DNA of 15,793 nucleotides from Archaeoglobus_B sp964471215 (GCA_964471215.1 CAYYFC010000035.1:1-15793); one strand, 5' to 3'. Shown: positions 6,920 through 15,031, counted from the stretch's first letter. Translations and numbers: made by a program. The notes: generated by a model not told the origin, from the sequence alone.

Positions 6920-8968
6920 ATGGGTGCAGAAGAAGGGCAGGCAGAAGTCTATAGGGAATTCAAGGAATACATAATACCCCCAAGCTGGAAAGACAAGGTA
7001 TGGGACATAGAGGATTTTAAGAAATTCCACGAGAGCACAGTAAAGGATAAAGAGGCTATTGAGAAATGGTGGGGGGAATGGGCGAACAAGTTACCCTGGT
7101 TTAAAAAGTGGGAGAAGGTACTTGATGATAGCAATCCACCGTTTTACAGATGGTTTGTCGGTGCGCAGACAAATCTCAGTTATCTCTGCCTAGATTGGCA
7201 GATAGAACAGGGAAGGAAGAACAAGTTGGCGATAATATGGGAAGGAGAACCAGTTGATGAGAAGGGAAATCCGACGGAGGTTAGAAAGCTTACATACTAC
7301 GATCTCTATCGAGAGGTGAACAGAGTAGCATATGCCTTAAAGAATAAGTTAGGTGTAAAGAAGCAGGAGATCCTGACGTTTTACCTTCCAATGATCCCCG
7401 AACTACCGATATACATGCTTGCAGTTCAGAGAATTGGTGCATCTCATAGCGTTGTCTACAGCGGATTCAGCGCGCTGGCACTGGCAGATAGAGCGCAGGA
7501 TGCTGGTTCGAGGATAATAGTAACGGCTGACGGGCTTTACAGGAGGGGCAGGATTATAAAGCTGAAGGAGGTCGTAGATGAGGCGATAAAGATATTGGAG
7601 GAGAGAGGGCATAAGATAGAAAAGGTAATAGTTGTTAGAAGGACACAGAGGGAAGATGTACCATGGAATCCTGAAAGAGATGTGTGGCATCATGAATTCA
7701 TATCAGATGTCTCCCCAAACGTGAGGATTGAACCCGAGAGAATGGGAGCTACCGATACGTCCTATATACTTTACACTTCGGGAACTACAGGAAAACCAAA
7801 GGGGGCTCAGCACAGTATTGCTGGCTACGCCGTTGGTCTTTATGCGACTATGAAGATGATATTTGACGTCAGGGATGACGACGTTTACTGGTGCACAGCC
7901 GACATAGGCTGGGTTACCGGTCATTCTTACATAGTTTACGGTCCACTGATGACGGGAACTGTCACTATAATGTACGAGGGAGCACCAGATTACCCGGCAC
8001 CTGACAGATGGTGGAGCATAATTGAAAGATACGGAGTAACGGTATTCTACACGACTCCAACAGCTATTAGAATGCTTATGAAATTCCCCGTGGATTATAT
8101 AAAGAAGCATGATTTGTCAACGCTGAGAATAGTTCACACGGTCGGAGAGCCAATTAATCCCGAGGCGTTTAAGTGGTACTACAAGAACATATGCAATGAG
8201 GATTGCGTCGCGTCAAGCACATGGTGGATGACTGAGACGGGGCACATACTCACAGGACATTTCCCCGGTCTGGGAAAGATATTCCCGTTAAAGCCAGGAA
8301 CAAACGGTTATCCATTGCCGGGTGTAAAAATGGATGTTGTTGACGAGGAAGGAAAATCATGTCCTGTTGGAGTTAGAGGTTATCTCGTACTGACAACTCC
8401 CTGGCCGGGCATGTTCATGACACTCTACAAGGATCCAAACAGATATCTCGAGGTTTACTGGTCGAAGTTTAAGGAGAACATGTACTACTACACGGGAGAC
8501 TATGCCGTAAAGGATCAGGACGGATACATATGGGTTCTTGGAAGAGCTGACGATGTACTCAAGGTCGCGGGTCACAGAATTGGTACAGCAGAGGTCGAAT
8601 CTGCTATGGTTTCACATCCGGCTGTAGCTGAAGCGGCATGCATCGGAAAGCCAGATCCTATAAAGGGTGAAATTCCGTTCATATTCACCGTGCTAAAAGA
8701 GGGATACAAGGGAGATCAGGAATTGGCCAAAGAGCTAAAGATGCATCTGAGAAAGACAGTCGGTCCTGTAGTTGCATCAGATGCAAGGATATTATTCGTC
8801 AACATGGTTCCGAAGACCAGAAGCGGTAAGATAATGAGGAGACTTCTGAAAGCAGTCCTTACGGGAGCTGCTTTGGGAGATGTGACAACACTTGAAGACG
8901 AAAAAGCGGTTGAAGAAGCAAAGAAAGCATACGAGGAACTTAGAAGGGCTATAGAGGAACAGGGCTGA
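6920..8968 (+). CDS. acs: AMP-forming acetyl-CoA synthetase
   Basis: Acs converts acetate, ATP and CoA to acetyl-CoA, AMP and pyrophosphate through an acetyl-adenylate. The 682-residue chain has an N-terminal ACAS_N region (about 30-95), the phosphate loop YTSGTTGKPKG (285-295) and ADIGWVTGHSYIVYGPL (327-343). HTVGEPINPEAF, TWWMTETG (434-441), the hinge GRADDVLKVAGHRI and the C-terminal PKTRSGKIMRR follow. K637 in the last is the catalytic lysine for adenylation and the usual target of protein acetylation. V332, T333, V408 and the WW pair match the small pocket of acetate-specific enzymes. WWMTETGH replaces the usual WWQTETGG. The start is fixed by GGGAGGT 8 bases upstream. An MFS-CBS transporter gene follows 109 bases later. 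Confidence 0.95.
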   Translation: MGAEEGQAEVYREFKEYIIPPSWKDKVWDIEDFKKFHESTVKDKEAIEKWWGEWANKLPWFKKWEKVLDDSNPPFYRWFVGAQTNLSYLCLDWQIEQGRKNKLAIIWEGEPVDEKGNPTEVRKLTYYDLYREVNRVAYALKNKLGVKKQEILTFYLPMIPELPIYMLAVQRIGASHSVVYSGFSALALADRAQDAGSRIIVTADGLYRRGRIIKLKEVVDEAIKILEERGHKIEKVIVVRRTQREDVPWNPERDVWHHEFISDVSPNVRIEPERMGATDTSYILYTSGTTGKPKGAQHSIAGYAVGLYATMKMIFDVRDDDVYWCTADIGWVTGHSYIVYGPLMTGTVTIMYEGAPDYPAPDRWWSIIERYGVTVFYTTPTAIRMLMKFPVDYIKKHDLSTLRIVHTVGEPINPEAFKWYYKNICNEDCVASSTWWMTETGHILTGHFPGLGKIFPLKPGTNGYPLPGVKMDVVDEEGKSCPVGVRGYLVLTTPWPGMFMTLYKDPNRYLEVYWSKFKENMYYYTGDYAVKDQDGYIWVLGRADDVLKVAGHRIGTAEVESAMVSHPAVAEAACIGKPDPIKGEIPFIFTVLKEGYKGDQELAKELKMHLRKTVGPVVASDARILFVNMVPKTRSGKIMRRLLKAVLTGAALGDVTTLEDEKAVEEAKKAYEELRRAIEEQG

Positions 8969-9013
8969 TGGTTTTAATTTGAAGAGCAGATCGAATGAGT
9001 TTGGATGACGCCT

Positions 9014-9026
9014 TATTTTTATAAAA
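9014..9026 (+). promoter_or_regulatory. AT-rich promoter region of the MFS-CBS gene
   Basis: TTATTTTTATAAAAAT contains a TATA-like element about 55 bases before the start codon, inside a long A/T stretch (9011-9056). The T5 run (9016-9020) could also terminate acs transcripts. The ribosome site GGAGGTG (9066-9072) is 5 bases before the ATG. Confidence 0.4.
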
Positions 9027-9077
9027 ATAAAAAATAAAAATTTAAAAATATTAAATATGTATGTTGGAGGTGTCTGA

Positions 9078-11156
9078 ATGGAGACTGTAACAGAGGTTAA
9101 AGAGGCTGAAATTCCACCAAAGGAGCTAACAAGGACAATAGCAATAGGATGGAGTGGTGCACTTCTAGAGTGGATAGACTTCTACACTTATGCAATACTG
9201 GCTCCAATCGTTGCAGCTGTCTTCTTCCCATCCAAGGATCCCATAGCATCTCTACTGGCAAGCTTCGGTGCATTAGCGCTGGGATTCCTGTTCAGACCAT
9301 TAGGAGCACTGCTATTTGGAAGAATAGGTGACATATACGGAAGGAAGGTTGCTTTCGTACTTGCAGCGGTATCTATGCTCGCAGGAACACTAGGAATAGG
9401 TCTGCTACCGACATATGCACAGATAGGTCTAGCTGCATCAGTCCTCGTATTCGTTCTCAGGATAATACAAGGTCTTGCTCTGGGTGGAGGTTACGGTGCC
9501 GTCATAGTTTATCTGGGAGAATCCGTACCAGAAAGGCGCAGAGGTCTATTTACAGGAATTCTGTTCACGACTCCGGCAATTGGAATGGGTATTGCCGCAA
9601 GCATGGAAAGCATAGTCGAATCTGTATTCGGTGTAGAGGCTCTTGAAACATGGGCATGGAGAATTCCCTTCATAGTTGCCGGTTCCGTCATCGCCCTGAT
9701 AGCCCTCATAATGCATCTGTTCTACAAGGAAACTCCAGTTTTCAGTGCTCTCAGAACGATTAGAAAGGTTTCTTCTGCACCGATCAGAGAGCTGTTCTCC
9801 CAGAGACAGTATCTATACCTTGTACTGCTTGCCTGGATTGGAGTCATCGGTGCTCACGGACCAGTCTGGTACACCAACCAGCTGATAACAAAGTACTACA
9901 TGCAATGGCATGGAATAAGCCCCGGAACGGCTTCAGGAATACTGTTCATATGTACGATGGCGGCAGTTTGGGCATATATACTGTTCGGACACATCTCGGA
10001 TAAGATAGGAAGAAGAAAAATACTTCTGTTCGGAATATACGGAAATGCCCTTGCATTCATACCTATATTCTGGATAATGAGAGATGCCGCACTTACCGGA
10101 AACATAGCCATACTGTATGCACTTACATACCTCTGTACGTTCATGAACGGTATAGGATACAGCGGAGCTCAATCGGCATTTCTACTCGAACTCTTCCCGT
10201 CAAGAATCAGACTCACTGCAACAGCCTTTACATACAACCTTGGTTACGGAATAACAGGAGGACTGACACCGTTCATGATCACTGCGATATACTCCATCGT
10301 CAGGGATTGGTACATAGCTGTTATTCTCTGGTCTACGCTTGTTCCGATGATCATGGGATCATTCTTCCTGATAAAGGGCAGAGAAACTCTAGGAACAAGG
10401 ATTTGGGCTGAATTCACAGCTAGTAAATTTGCAAAGGAAACACTGGTTGTAAAATCAAGCGAAAAAATAGTGGATGTCATAAAGAAGATGGTTGAAAAGG
10501 ATGTAAGAGGTGTTGTTGTCGATTACGGGACTGGAGTGGGAGTCGCCTACAGACATCTGCTAAGAGGTGTCGAAAAGGGCTTTGATATGCCAGTGGGTGA
10601 AGTTGCGGTTAAAGTTCCATGCATAGAATCCAACGAACCCCTTCCGAACATATTAGAGATTATGGAGCAGTACAATGTTAGATTTGTACCAGTATGCTCC
10701 AGAGGAAGAATAATTGGCATGATAAGTCAGAGAGAGCTGCTGGCAGAGGCAGTTGGATTGGCCAGCTTGATGAAGAAACCAATTGCAGAGAGAACAAGGT
10801 TCTCCGAAGTTGCAAGATATCCGATCGTCATCGAGAGCACAGAAACTGTCGGAGATGCAATAAGACTAATGATGCAGCATGACATAGGCATGCTTCCAGT
10901 CGTAGATGGAAAAGGAAAACTTGTTGCCGTTTTCTCGGAAAGAGATGCTTTGAGAGCAATAGCAAACGGAGCTGTCCTTGATTCACCTTTAATAGAGTAC
11001 GCCACAAAGAATCCAGAGGTAATCAGATGTGAAGATCTAGTTTCAAAAGCAGCAGAACTTGCCGTAAGACTGAATATAAGGCATGTCATAGGCGTTGACG
11101 AATACGGTTCTCCGAAATGCATTGCCAGCGTAAGAGACCTTCTGGCAATAGGCTAA
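9078..11156 (+). CDS. MFS (MHS-type) transporter fused to four CBS repeats
   Basis: Residues about 20-435 form a 12-helix major facilitator transporter of the metabolite:H+ symporter type. It shows GWSGALLEWIDFYTYA near the start, motif A GRIGDIYGRK (81-90), RIIQGLALGGGYGA (128-141) and a second motif A, GHISDKIGRRK (304-314). A cytoplasmic tail of about 240 residues follows, with four CBS repeats: roughly 451-505, 506-560, 574-630 and 637-692, i.e. two Bateman modules. Repeats 3 and 4 keep the ribose-binding pattern S-x-x-D (S620-D623, S684-D687); repeat 1 has lost it. CBS modules often bind AMP, ADP, ATP or SAM. The gene lies just after acs with its own strong ribosome site, so acetate or another small organic acid is a likely substrate. 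Substrate and ligand are inference. Confidence 0.88.
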   Translation: METVTEVKEAEIPPKELTRTIAIGWSGALLEWIDFYTYAILAPIVAAVFFPSKDPIASLLASFGALALGFLFRPLGALLFGRIGDIYGRKVAFVLAAVSMLAGTLGIGLLPTYAQIGLAASVLVFVLRIIQGLALGGGYGAVIVYLGESVPERRRGLFTGILFTTPAIGMGIAASMESIVESVFGVEALETWAWRIPFIVAGSVIALIALIMHLFYKETPVFSALRTIRKVSSAPIRELFSQRQYLYLVLLAWIGVIGAHGPVWYTNQLITKYYMQWHGISPGTASGILFICTMAAVWAYILFGHISDKIGRRKILLFGIYGNALAFIPIFWIMRDAALTGNIAILYALTYLCTFMNGIGYSGAQSAFLLELFPSRIRLTATAFTYNLGYGITGGLTPFMITAIYSIVRDWYIAVILWSTLVPMIMGSFFLIKGRETLGTRIWAEFTASKFAKETLVVKSSEKIVDVIKKMVEKDVRGVVVDYGTGVGVAYRHLLRGVEKGFDMPVGEVAVKVPCIESNEPLPNILEIMEQYNVRFVPVCSRGRIIGMISQRELLAEAVGLASLMKKPIAERTRFSEVARYPIVIESTETVGDAIRLMMQHDIGMLPVVDGKGKLVAVFSERDALRAIANGAVLDSPLIEYATKNPEVIRCEDLVSKAAELAVRLNIRHVIGVDEYGSPKCIASVRDLLAIG

Positions 11157-11177
11157 CCGACACGAAAACCTAATAAA

Positions 11178-11222
11178 TTTTTATAATATTTTTACATAAT
11201 TTTTTATATTTTTTATTTTTTT
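11178..11222 (+). terminator. Multiple T-tract terminator after the MFS-CBS gene
   Basis: Five T-runs of 5, 5, 6, 6 and 7 bases (11178-11182, 11189-11193, 11200-11205, 11209-11214, 11216-11222) lie within 45 bases, starting 21 bases after the stop codon. Clustered T-tracts without a hairpin are the typical archaeal terminator. Confidence 0.7.
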
Positions 11223-11443
11223 GTCTATATTAAGTAAATGCAGCATTGCAGATTTGGAAAAGTGTCTGTAGCTTTTTTCAAATCTTATCCATAATCAAAT
11301 TATTTTAAAAACCTACTAGAATTCGGAATCGGGTCGGCGTTTGATACTTTGGGTATTAGATGTAGTTGGGAATTATTTGCCGGAGATTGGAGTTTTGTTT
11401 TTTTGTAAACTAAGGAATTTAAACCCGAATATCACCGAGTAAT

Positions 11444-11454
11444 TCTTTTATTTT
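11444..11454 (+). promoter_or_regulatory. Probable TATA box of the cysteine hydrolase gene
   Basis: TCTTTTATTTT is centred about 25 bases before the ATG at 11474. No ribosome site is present, so the mRNA is probably leaderless. Confidence 0.35.
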
Positions 11455-11473
11455 CAATCCTCTATGACCTTTT

Positions 11474-11989
11474 ATGCTGCTCGTAGTCATAGATTTTCAG
11501 GAGAAGCTTGCGAGACATATAGAGGGAATAGACGATATCGTCGAGAAATCGTCGAAGCTTATAAGGGCATGTAAATTACTCGGAATACCGATAATATTAA
11601 CGGAACAGAAAAATCTCGGAAATACAGTGGAAGCCATTAGAGAACTTGTGGATTCAAAACCTATTCAAAAGCTGAGCTTTAGCTGTCTGAAGTGCGATGA
11701 ATTCTACAGGGAGTTTAAACGGATAAATCCAAAAAGGTGTATTTTAATAGGAATAGAGGCCCACATATGCATTTTACAAACTGCTTTGGATTTGTTAAGG
11801 GAGGGTTGTGAGGTCTACGTGGCAGTTGACTGCATAGGATCCAGAAACGGTTTTGACAAGGAAATAGCTATTCAGAGGATGAGCTTGGAAGGTGTAAAAC
11901 TCACAACTGCCGAAAGCATGATATACGAGATAATGCAGACTGCCGAGCATGAAAGGTTTAAAGAGATTTTACAGATAGTAAAAGGGTGA
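11474..11989 (+). CDS. Isochorismatase-like cysteine hydrolase
   Basis: This 171-residue single-domain protein belongs to the isochorismatase-like (cysteine hydrolase) superfamily, whose members hydrolyse amides, ureido compounds or isochorismate. The catalytic triad is visible: D7 in LLVVIDFQEKL, K66 in PIQKLSFSC, and C99 in LIGIEAHICILQTALDLL. The segment EVYVAVDCIGSR matches the V-x-D-x-x-x-S strand found after the cysteine. The protein is short, like the YcaC and ISOC1-type group rather than nicotinamidase or true isochorismatase, and the substrate cannot be named. Its stop is 4 bases before the DUF1646 gene, so the two are probably translated from one mRNA. Confidence 0.85.
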   Translation: MLLVVIDFQEKLARHIEGIDDIVEKSSKLIRACKLLGIPIILTEQKNLGNTVEAIRELVDSKPIQKLSFSCLKCDEFYREFKRINPKRCILIGIEAHICILQTALDLLREGCEVYVAVDCIGSRNGFDKEIAIQRMSLEGVKLTTAESMIYEIMQTAEHERFKEILQIVKG

Positions 11990-11993
11990 TATC

Positions 11994-13085
11994 TTGGAAA
12001 TCCCACCTGAACCGGTGTGGCATGTGGCGATAGGTTTATTCGTAATATTCTTCCTCGTTCTTATATTACCTTTCAAGGTAAGAGTTGTTGAGGAAAACCT
12101 CGAACCCTTTTTCTTGATAATGGGGATAATTGCCGTAACCGTTTCAGGTCTCTGGAGCGTTCATCTGATAGAGGAGGCCATAAGGGCACCTGTGAGCATA
12201 GGAGGATTACCGATAGGTATATTTCAGGTCGTCCTGATAGCAGGCCTTTTCATACACAGGTTTAACAGGAAGATATACGGCGGAATATCGAGTTTGATGG
12301 GTAGAATAGGATTTAATAAGTTTGTATTTATAATAATAGCTTTTTTGGGTCTGATATCGAGCATAATATCGGTAATAGTTACCGCTGTAATACTCTCGGA
12401 AATAGTATCGGCGATTCCAATAGATAGGAAGAAGAAGATAGAATTTACGGTTATAGCATGCTTTTCCGTAGGACTTGGAGCAGCTCTCACTCCCGTAGGT
12501 GAACCTCTATCGACCATAGCCGTTTCAAATCTGAGCGGTGAACCATATCACGCCGATTTCTTCTTCCTCTTAAGACTTCTCGGTGCTTACATAATACCCG
12601 GGATTTTCGCGCTGGCAATCTTCGGATATTACAGAATAGGCAGGATAAAACTTGAAAGAGCGGAGATACCAGAGTATACGGAAACAATCAGAACGGTTAT
12701 AGTCAGGGCCATAAGGGTTTATGTCTTTGTATCCGCACTCATACTTCTGGGTGGAGGTTTGAAGCCGCTCGTCGTATGGTTCTTCACGAAGATACCGTCG
12801 CAGGTTCTGTACTGGGTAAACACAATTTCGGCCATACTAGATAATGCGACACTTGCAGCAGCTGAAATTCATCCTGAGCTTAGTATAATGCAGATAAAAA
12901 GTGCACTAATAGGACTGCTCATATCAGGCGGTATGCTAATACCCGGAAACATACCAAACATAGTCGCGGCCGGTAGGCTGAGGATAACCATGAAGGAATG
13001 GGCGAGATTCGGTGTGCCCGTCGGTATGGTGATAATGGTCGTTTACTTCCTGATACTGATCGTGGAAGAGATGTTAATACATTAA
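11994..13085 (+). CDS. DUF1646 family multi-pass membrane protein, putative ion transporter
   Basis: This 363-residue polytopic protein has about nine to ten hydrophobic segments, including residues 9-27, 37-57, 71-88, 108-133, 181-202, 230-253, 287-305 and 333-360. Conserved-looking polar breaks are AALTPVGEPLSTIA (163-176), AILDNATLAAAE (270-281) and GGMLIPGNIPNIVAAG (302-317). The last two lie in the positions and style of the ArsB/NhaD ion transporter superfamily, where Asn-, Asp- and Gly-rich helix breaks bind ions. I recognise the family as DUF1646, of unproven function. The start is TTG, 4 bases after the hydrolase stop, with GGGTGAT just upstream as ribosome site. No ATG occurs before residue 43. 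It converges with the radical SAM gene, 20 bases apart. Confidence 0.75.
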   Translation: MEIPPEPVWHVAIGLFVIFFLVLILPFKVRVVEENLEPFFLIMGIIAVTVSGLWSVHLIEEAIRAPVSIGGLPIGIFQVVLIAGLFIHRFNRKIYGGISSLMGRIGFNKFVFIIIAFLGLISSIISVIVTAVILSEIVSAIPIDRKKKIEFTVIACFSVGLGAALTPVGEPLSTIAVSNLSGEPYHADFFFLLRLLGAYIIPGIFALAIFGYYRIGRIKLERAEIPEYTETIRTVIVRAIRVYVFVSALILLGGGLKPLVVWFFTKIPSQVLYWVNTISAILDNATLAAAEIHPELSIMQIKSALIGLLISGGMLIPGNIPNIVAAGRLRITMKEWARFGVPVGMVIMVVYFLILIVEEMLIH

Positions 13086-13105
13086 GATCCCTGAATTTGA
13101 ATTAA

Positions 13106-14305
13106 TCAGATAAGATTTCCGTTTGGATCTATGTGGCCGTATTCGGTCTGGCATATGACGTTCTTCAATCCTATATCCTTCAGCTCCCTCCAGACCCTGA
13201 CCATTTCTATGTATCTCGGTCTCTTTATATCCATCCTTCTGAACTCCGGCCTATAATCGAGTACGCATACCTGTACACAATCATCTATATCCAATATCCT
13301 CTCACCAATCCTTCTCACCTCTTCTAAGGATATTAGATCCTTATTATATGGTATTCCCACACCAACGAAAACAATATCCGAATACATATCTAGGACGTAT
13401 TTAAGTGACCTCCATTCGTTTTCGAGATATATGCATGCAAGATTTCCCCCGACACCCGTTATCCTTTCAAATGTGTCCGTATCAAGAGCCTTTATATCAA
13501 TACCTATATCCGTCATACCCGCTTCGACGAGATCGTCTATGTAATCGGGTGTAAGTATTGTTGCATTTGTATCTATGTGTATTCTTGCATGCGGATCAAG
13601 CCTTCTTATCTCTTCAACATACCTTATCAACCATTCCCTGTTCAGTGTGCATTCCCCTCCCGAAATAGCAATTCTTTCAACACCTAGCCTGTTCTTGAGG
13701 TTCACCATGATTCCCGCAGTTTCCTCCGGTCTTAACGGATTGATCTTTCCGCAGTATGTTGTTGTCCAGTTCTGGCATTGCGGACATCTGAGATTGCATC
13801 CGCACGCAAAGCATGCTACTTCGATGTATCCAATACCCTTGATCCACCACGGGGTACCGACGCCGCCAACTGGATGCCCGCTGAAGCCGTGAACTAACCT
13901 TTTGGGTTCGTACTCGAATTCCGTTCTTATCACCATTCCATCTCTAACGGGTGTAACGCAGCTAGGCCTTAATTCACCGTCTATCTCAACGGCACAGCTC
14001 CAGCATCCTCCAACATCGCATGGCGAGAATATGGCATCTTTTTCTGGAATCTTCGAGAACTTATAACCGATTATCTCCAAAGCCTTTTTAACCGTTATGT
14101 TATCTGGGACGTGATAAGTCTCACAATCCACGTTTATCCTTATGAACCTTTCGACTTCTCTTTCAACCAGATCGACTGCCATGTTCGGGCATGCGATATA
14201 ACAGGCTCCGCATCCTATGCAAGAATCGGGAGACGGGCATACGTAGTTTTTGCAGAAATTGCATTCCACACATCTATCATTTCTAATAGCCTTGTAAAGT
14301 TTCAT
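13106..14305 (-). CDS. Radical SAM protein with 2x[4Fe-4S] and [2Fe-2S] domains
   Basis: This 399-residue protein combines several iron-sulfur modules. At the N-terminus are C12-x2-C15-x2-C18-x4-C23-P and C29-x2-C32-x2-C35-x3-C39-P, two ferredoxin-like [4Fe-4S] motifs. Residues about 55-130 form a [2Fe-2S] domain like the one in formate dehydrogenase and Complex I large subunits, with C96-x4-C101-x2-C104-x11-C116 in SPCDVGGCWSCAVEIDGE and SCVTPVRDGM. The radical SAM motif is C170-x3-C174-x2-C177 (CNLRCPQCQNW), followed by the SAM-binding ISGGECTLNREW. The radical SAM half resembles COG1180 (pyruvate-formate-lyase-activating-enzyme-like) proteins. Target unknown. The extra clusters suggest built-in electron delivery. 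The start ATG has a TATA-like element 25 bases upstream. Confidence 0.88.
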   Translation of the reverse strand: MKLYKAIRNDRCVECNFCKNYVCPSPDSCIGCGACYIACPNMAVDLVEREVERFIRINVDCETYHVPDNITVKKALEIIGYKFSKIPEKDAIFSPCDVGGCWSCAVEIDGELRPSCVTPVRDGMVIRTEFEYEPKRLVHGFSGHPVGGVGTPWWIKGIGYIEVACFACGCNLRCPQCQNWTTTYCGKINPLRPEETAGIMVNLKNRLGVERIAISGGECTLNREWLIRYVEEIRRLDPHARIHIDTNATILTPDYIDDLVEAGMTDIGIDIKALDTDTFERITGVGGNLACIYLENEWRSLKYVLDMYSDIVFVGVGIPYNKDLISLEEVRRIGERILDIDDCVQVCVLDYRPEFRRMDIKRPRYIEMVRVWRELKDIGLKNVICQTEYGHIDPNGNLI

Positions 14306-14323
14306 ATCTTTACAAAGCTGTCC

Positions 14324-14336
14324 GTGTTAATTACAC
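14324..14336 (-). promoter_or_regulatory. Probable promoter of the Fe-S radical SAM gene
   Basis: GTGTAATTAACAC on the minus strand contains a TATA-like TAATTA core centred 25 bases before the ATG. The core is framed by the inverted repeat GTGT / ACAC. The mRNA would be leaderless. The inverted repeat over the TATA core may be a regulator site or chance. Confidence 0.35.
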
Positions 14337-14616
14337 TATTCGTCGTACACGCTAAAGGCAGTATATAGGTGTTTTCATGCACCGACAGATATGCCCCTAA
14401 AACATCTTAAGCATATGAATTGTTCCTTCTTTTCTCAATTACTGTGTATGAACGACTTGTTTCTTCATTATAATGATTGAACTGCTGTTTATCCATGAGA
14501 TCAATGATTACATCGATTTGAAGTTTACAGATATCTTTAAAGTCAAAAATAACGGGAATTATCCGTGCTCTCATTTGAAGTATGCTAATGGATAAGTTTG
14601 AATATACCATTGGTAA
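14337..14616. other. Intergenic stretch before the small membrane protein
   Basis: No confident gene is seen. A minus-strand frame (14407-14610) encodes 67 residues with no motif, and its only TATA-like element is too close to its ATG. An inverted repeat TACCA/TGGTA (14605-14615) with a one-base centre lies just before the TATA box of the downstream small gene. Confidence 0.35.
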
Positions 14617-14618
14617 AA

Positions 14619-14625
14619 TTATATA
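14619..14625 (+). promoter_or_regulatory. TATA box of the small membrane protein gene
   Basis: TTATATA lies about 63 bases before the ATG at 14685. It is preceded by the TACCA-T-TGGTA inverted repeat. Transcription would start near 14647, giving a leader of about 38 bases containing GGAAAGGT (14671-14678). Confidence 0.4.
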
Positions 14626-14684
14626 GAGTAAAGCTACAGGTGTTATGACATATTCGAGCTGATAATAAAAGGAAAGGTATTCAG

Positions 14685-14843
14685 ATGGCCTCGATGATTC
14701 ACGCGATCGGTTACTTATTTGTACTAATCCTAGCTCTAGCCGCTTTCCTGTTGGTCTTACTGCTTTGCGGAATACTTATAGCGATAGATAGGATAATAAG
14801 TGCAATCAGGAAGCTTAAAAAGCAAAGAACAGTTAGGACTTGA
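14685..14843 (+). CDS. Small single-helix membrane protein, 52 residues
   Basis: This gene is too short for most gene callers. It starts MASMIHAIGYLFVL and has one strongly hydrophobic helix over residues 8-34 (rich in Leu, Ala, Ile and Phe), then a basic tail with IRKLKKQRTVRT. The positive tail suggests an N-out, C-in orientation. A ribosome site GGAAAGGT ends 6 bases before the ATG, and a TATA box stands at a sensible distance. I do not recognise a family. It could be a regulator or accessory subunit of a membrane complex, but nothing in the neighbourhood identifies a partner. The clean hydrophobic/basic layout and signals make chance less likely. Confidence 0.6.
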   Translation: MASMIHAIGYLFVLILALAAFLLVLLLCGILIAIDRIISAIRKLKKQRTVRT

Positions 14844-14983
14844 TATCAAATATAAGCTGAGCCCAACACAAACATCTATAAGATAAATCATGAGTTAAAA
14901 ATTAAAATTATTTTATTGAGCTCATATAAACAATTAGTGATTATAAAATTAGGATATAAGTCAAAGAGAATTATCTCGGGGGT

Positions 14984-15018
14984 TGGTCATGACCATATTT
15001 AAAACTTGGTCATGACCA
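14984..15018 (+). promoter_or_regulatory. TATA box flanked by two identical 12-bp palindromes
   Basis: TGGTCATGACCA occurs at 14984-14995 and again at 15007-15018, 23 bases start to start. Between them lies TATTTAAAA (14996-15004), a good TATA box. Two dimer sites about two helical turns apart on either side of the TATA box form a classic repressor layout that would block TBP/TFB binding. On the plus strand, transcription would begin near 15025 and reach the ribosome site AAAGGAGGT (15032-15040). Confidence 0.65.
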
Positions 15019-15031
15019 CGAGTTTCTTCTC

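Larger units (their letters stand above)
11157..11473. other. Intergenic region between the MFS-CBS and hydrolase genes
   Basis: The first third holds the T-tract terminator. The middle (about 11225-11440) has no frame, repeat or palindrome that I can support. The last 30 bases hold the likely TATA box of the hydrolase gene. Confidence 0.5.

Noticed and set aside
11474..11989. Nicotinamidase or true isochorismatase
   Set aside because: The D7-K66-C99 triad fits the superfamily, but the His/Asp metal site expected of nicotinamidases is not evident and no siderophore or NAD genes are near.
14407..14610. 67-residue minus-strand frame
   Set aside because: No recognisable motif, no ribosome site, and the nearby TATA-like bases are only about 10 bases before its ATG, too close to drive it. 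It lies in an AT-rich intergenic region and is probably chance.
14984..15018. Twin palindromes as a CRISPR array or transposon ends
   Set aside because: There are only two 12-bp copies separated by 11 bases, with a TATA box between them; operator sites fit better. No CRISPR array was found in the window.
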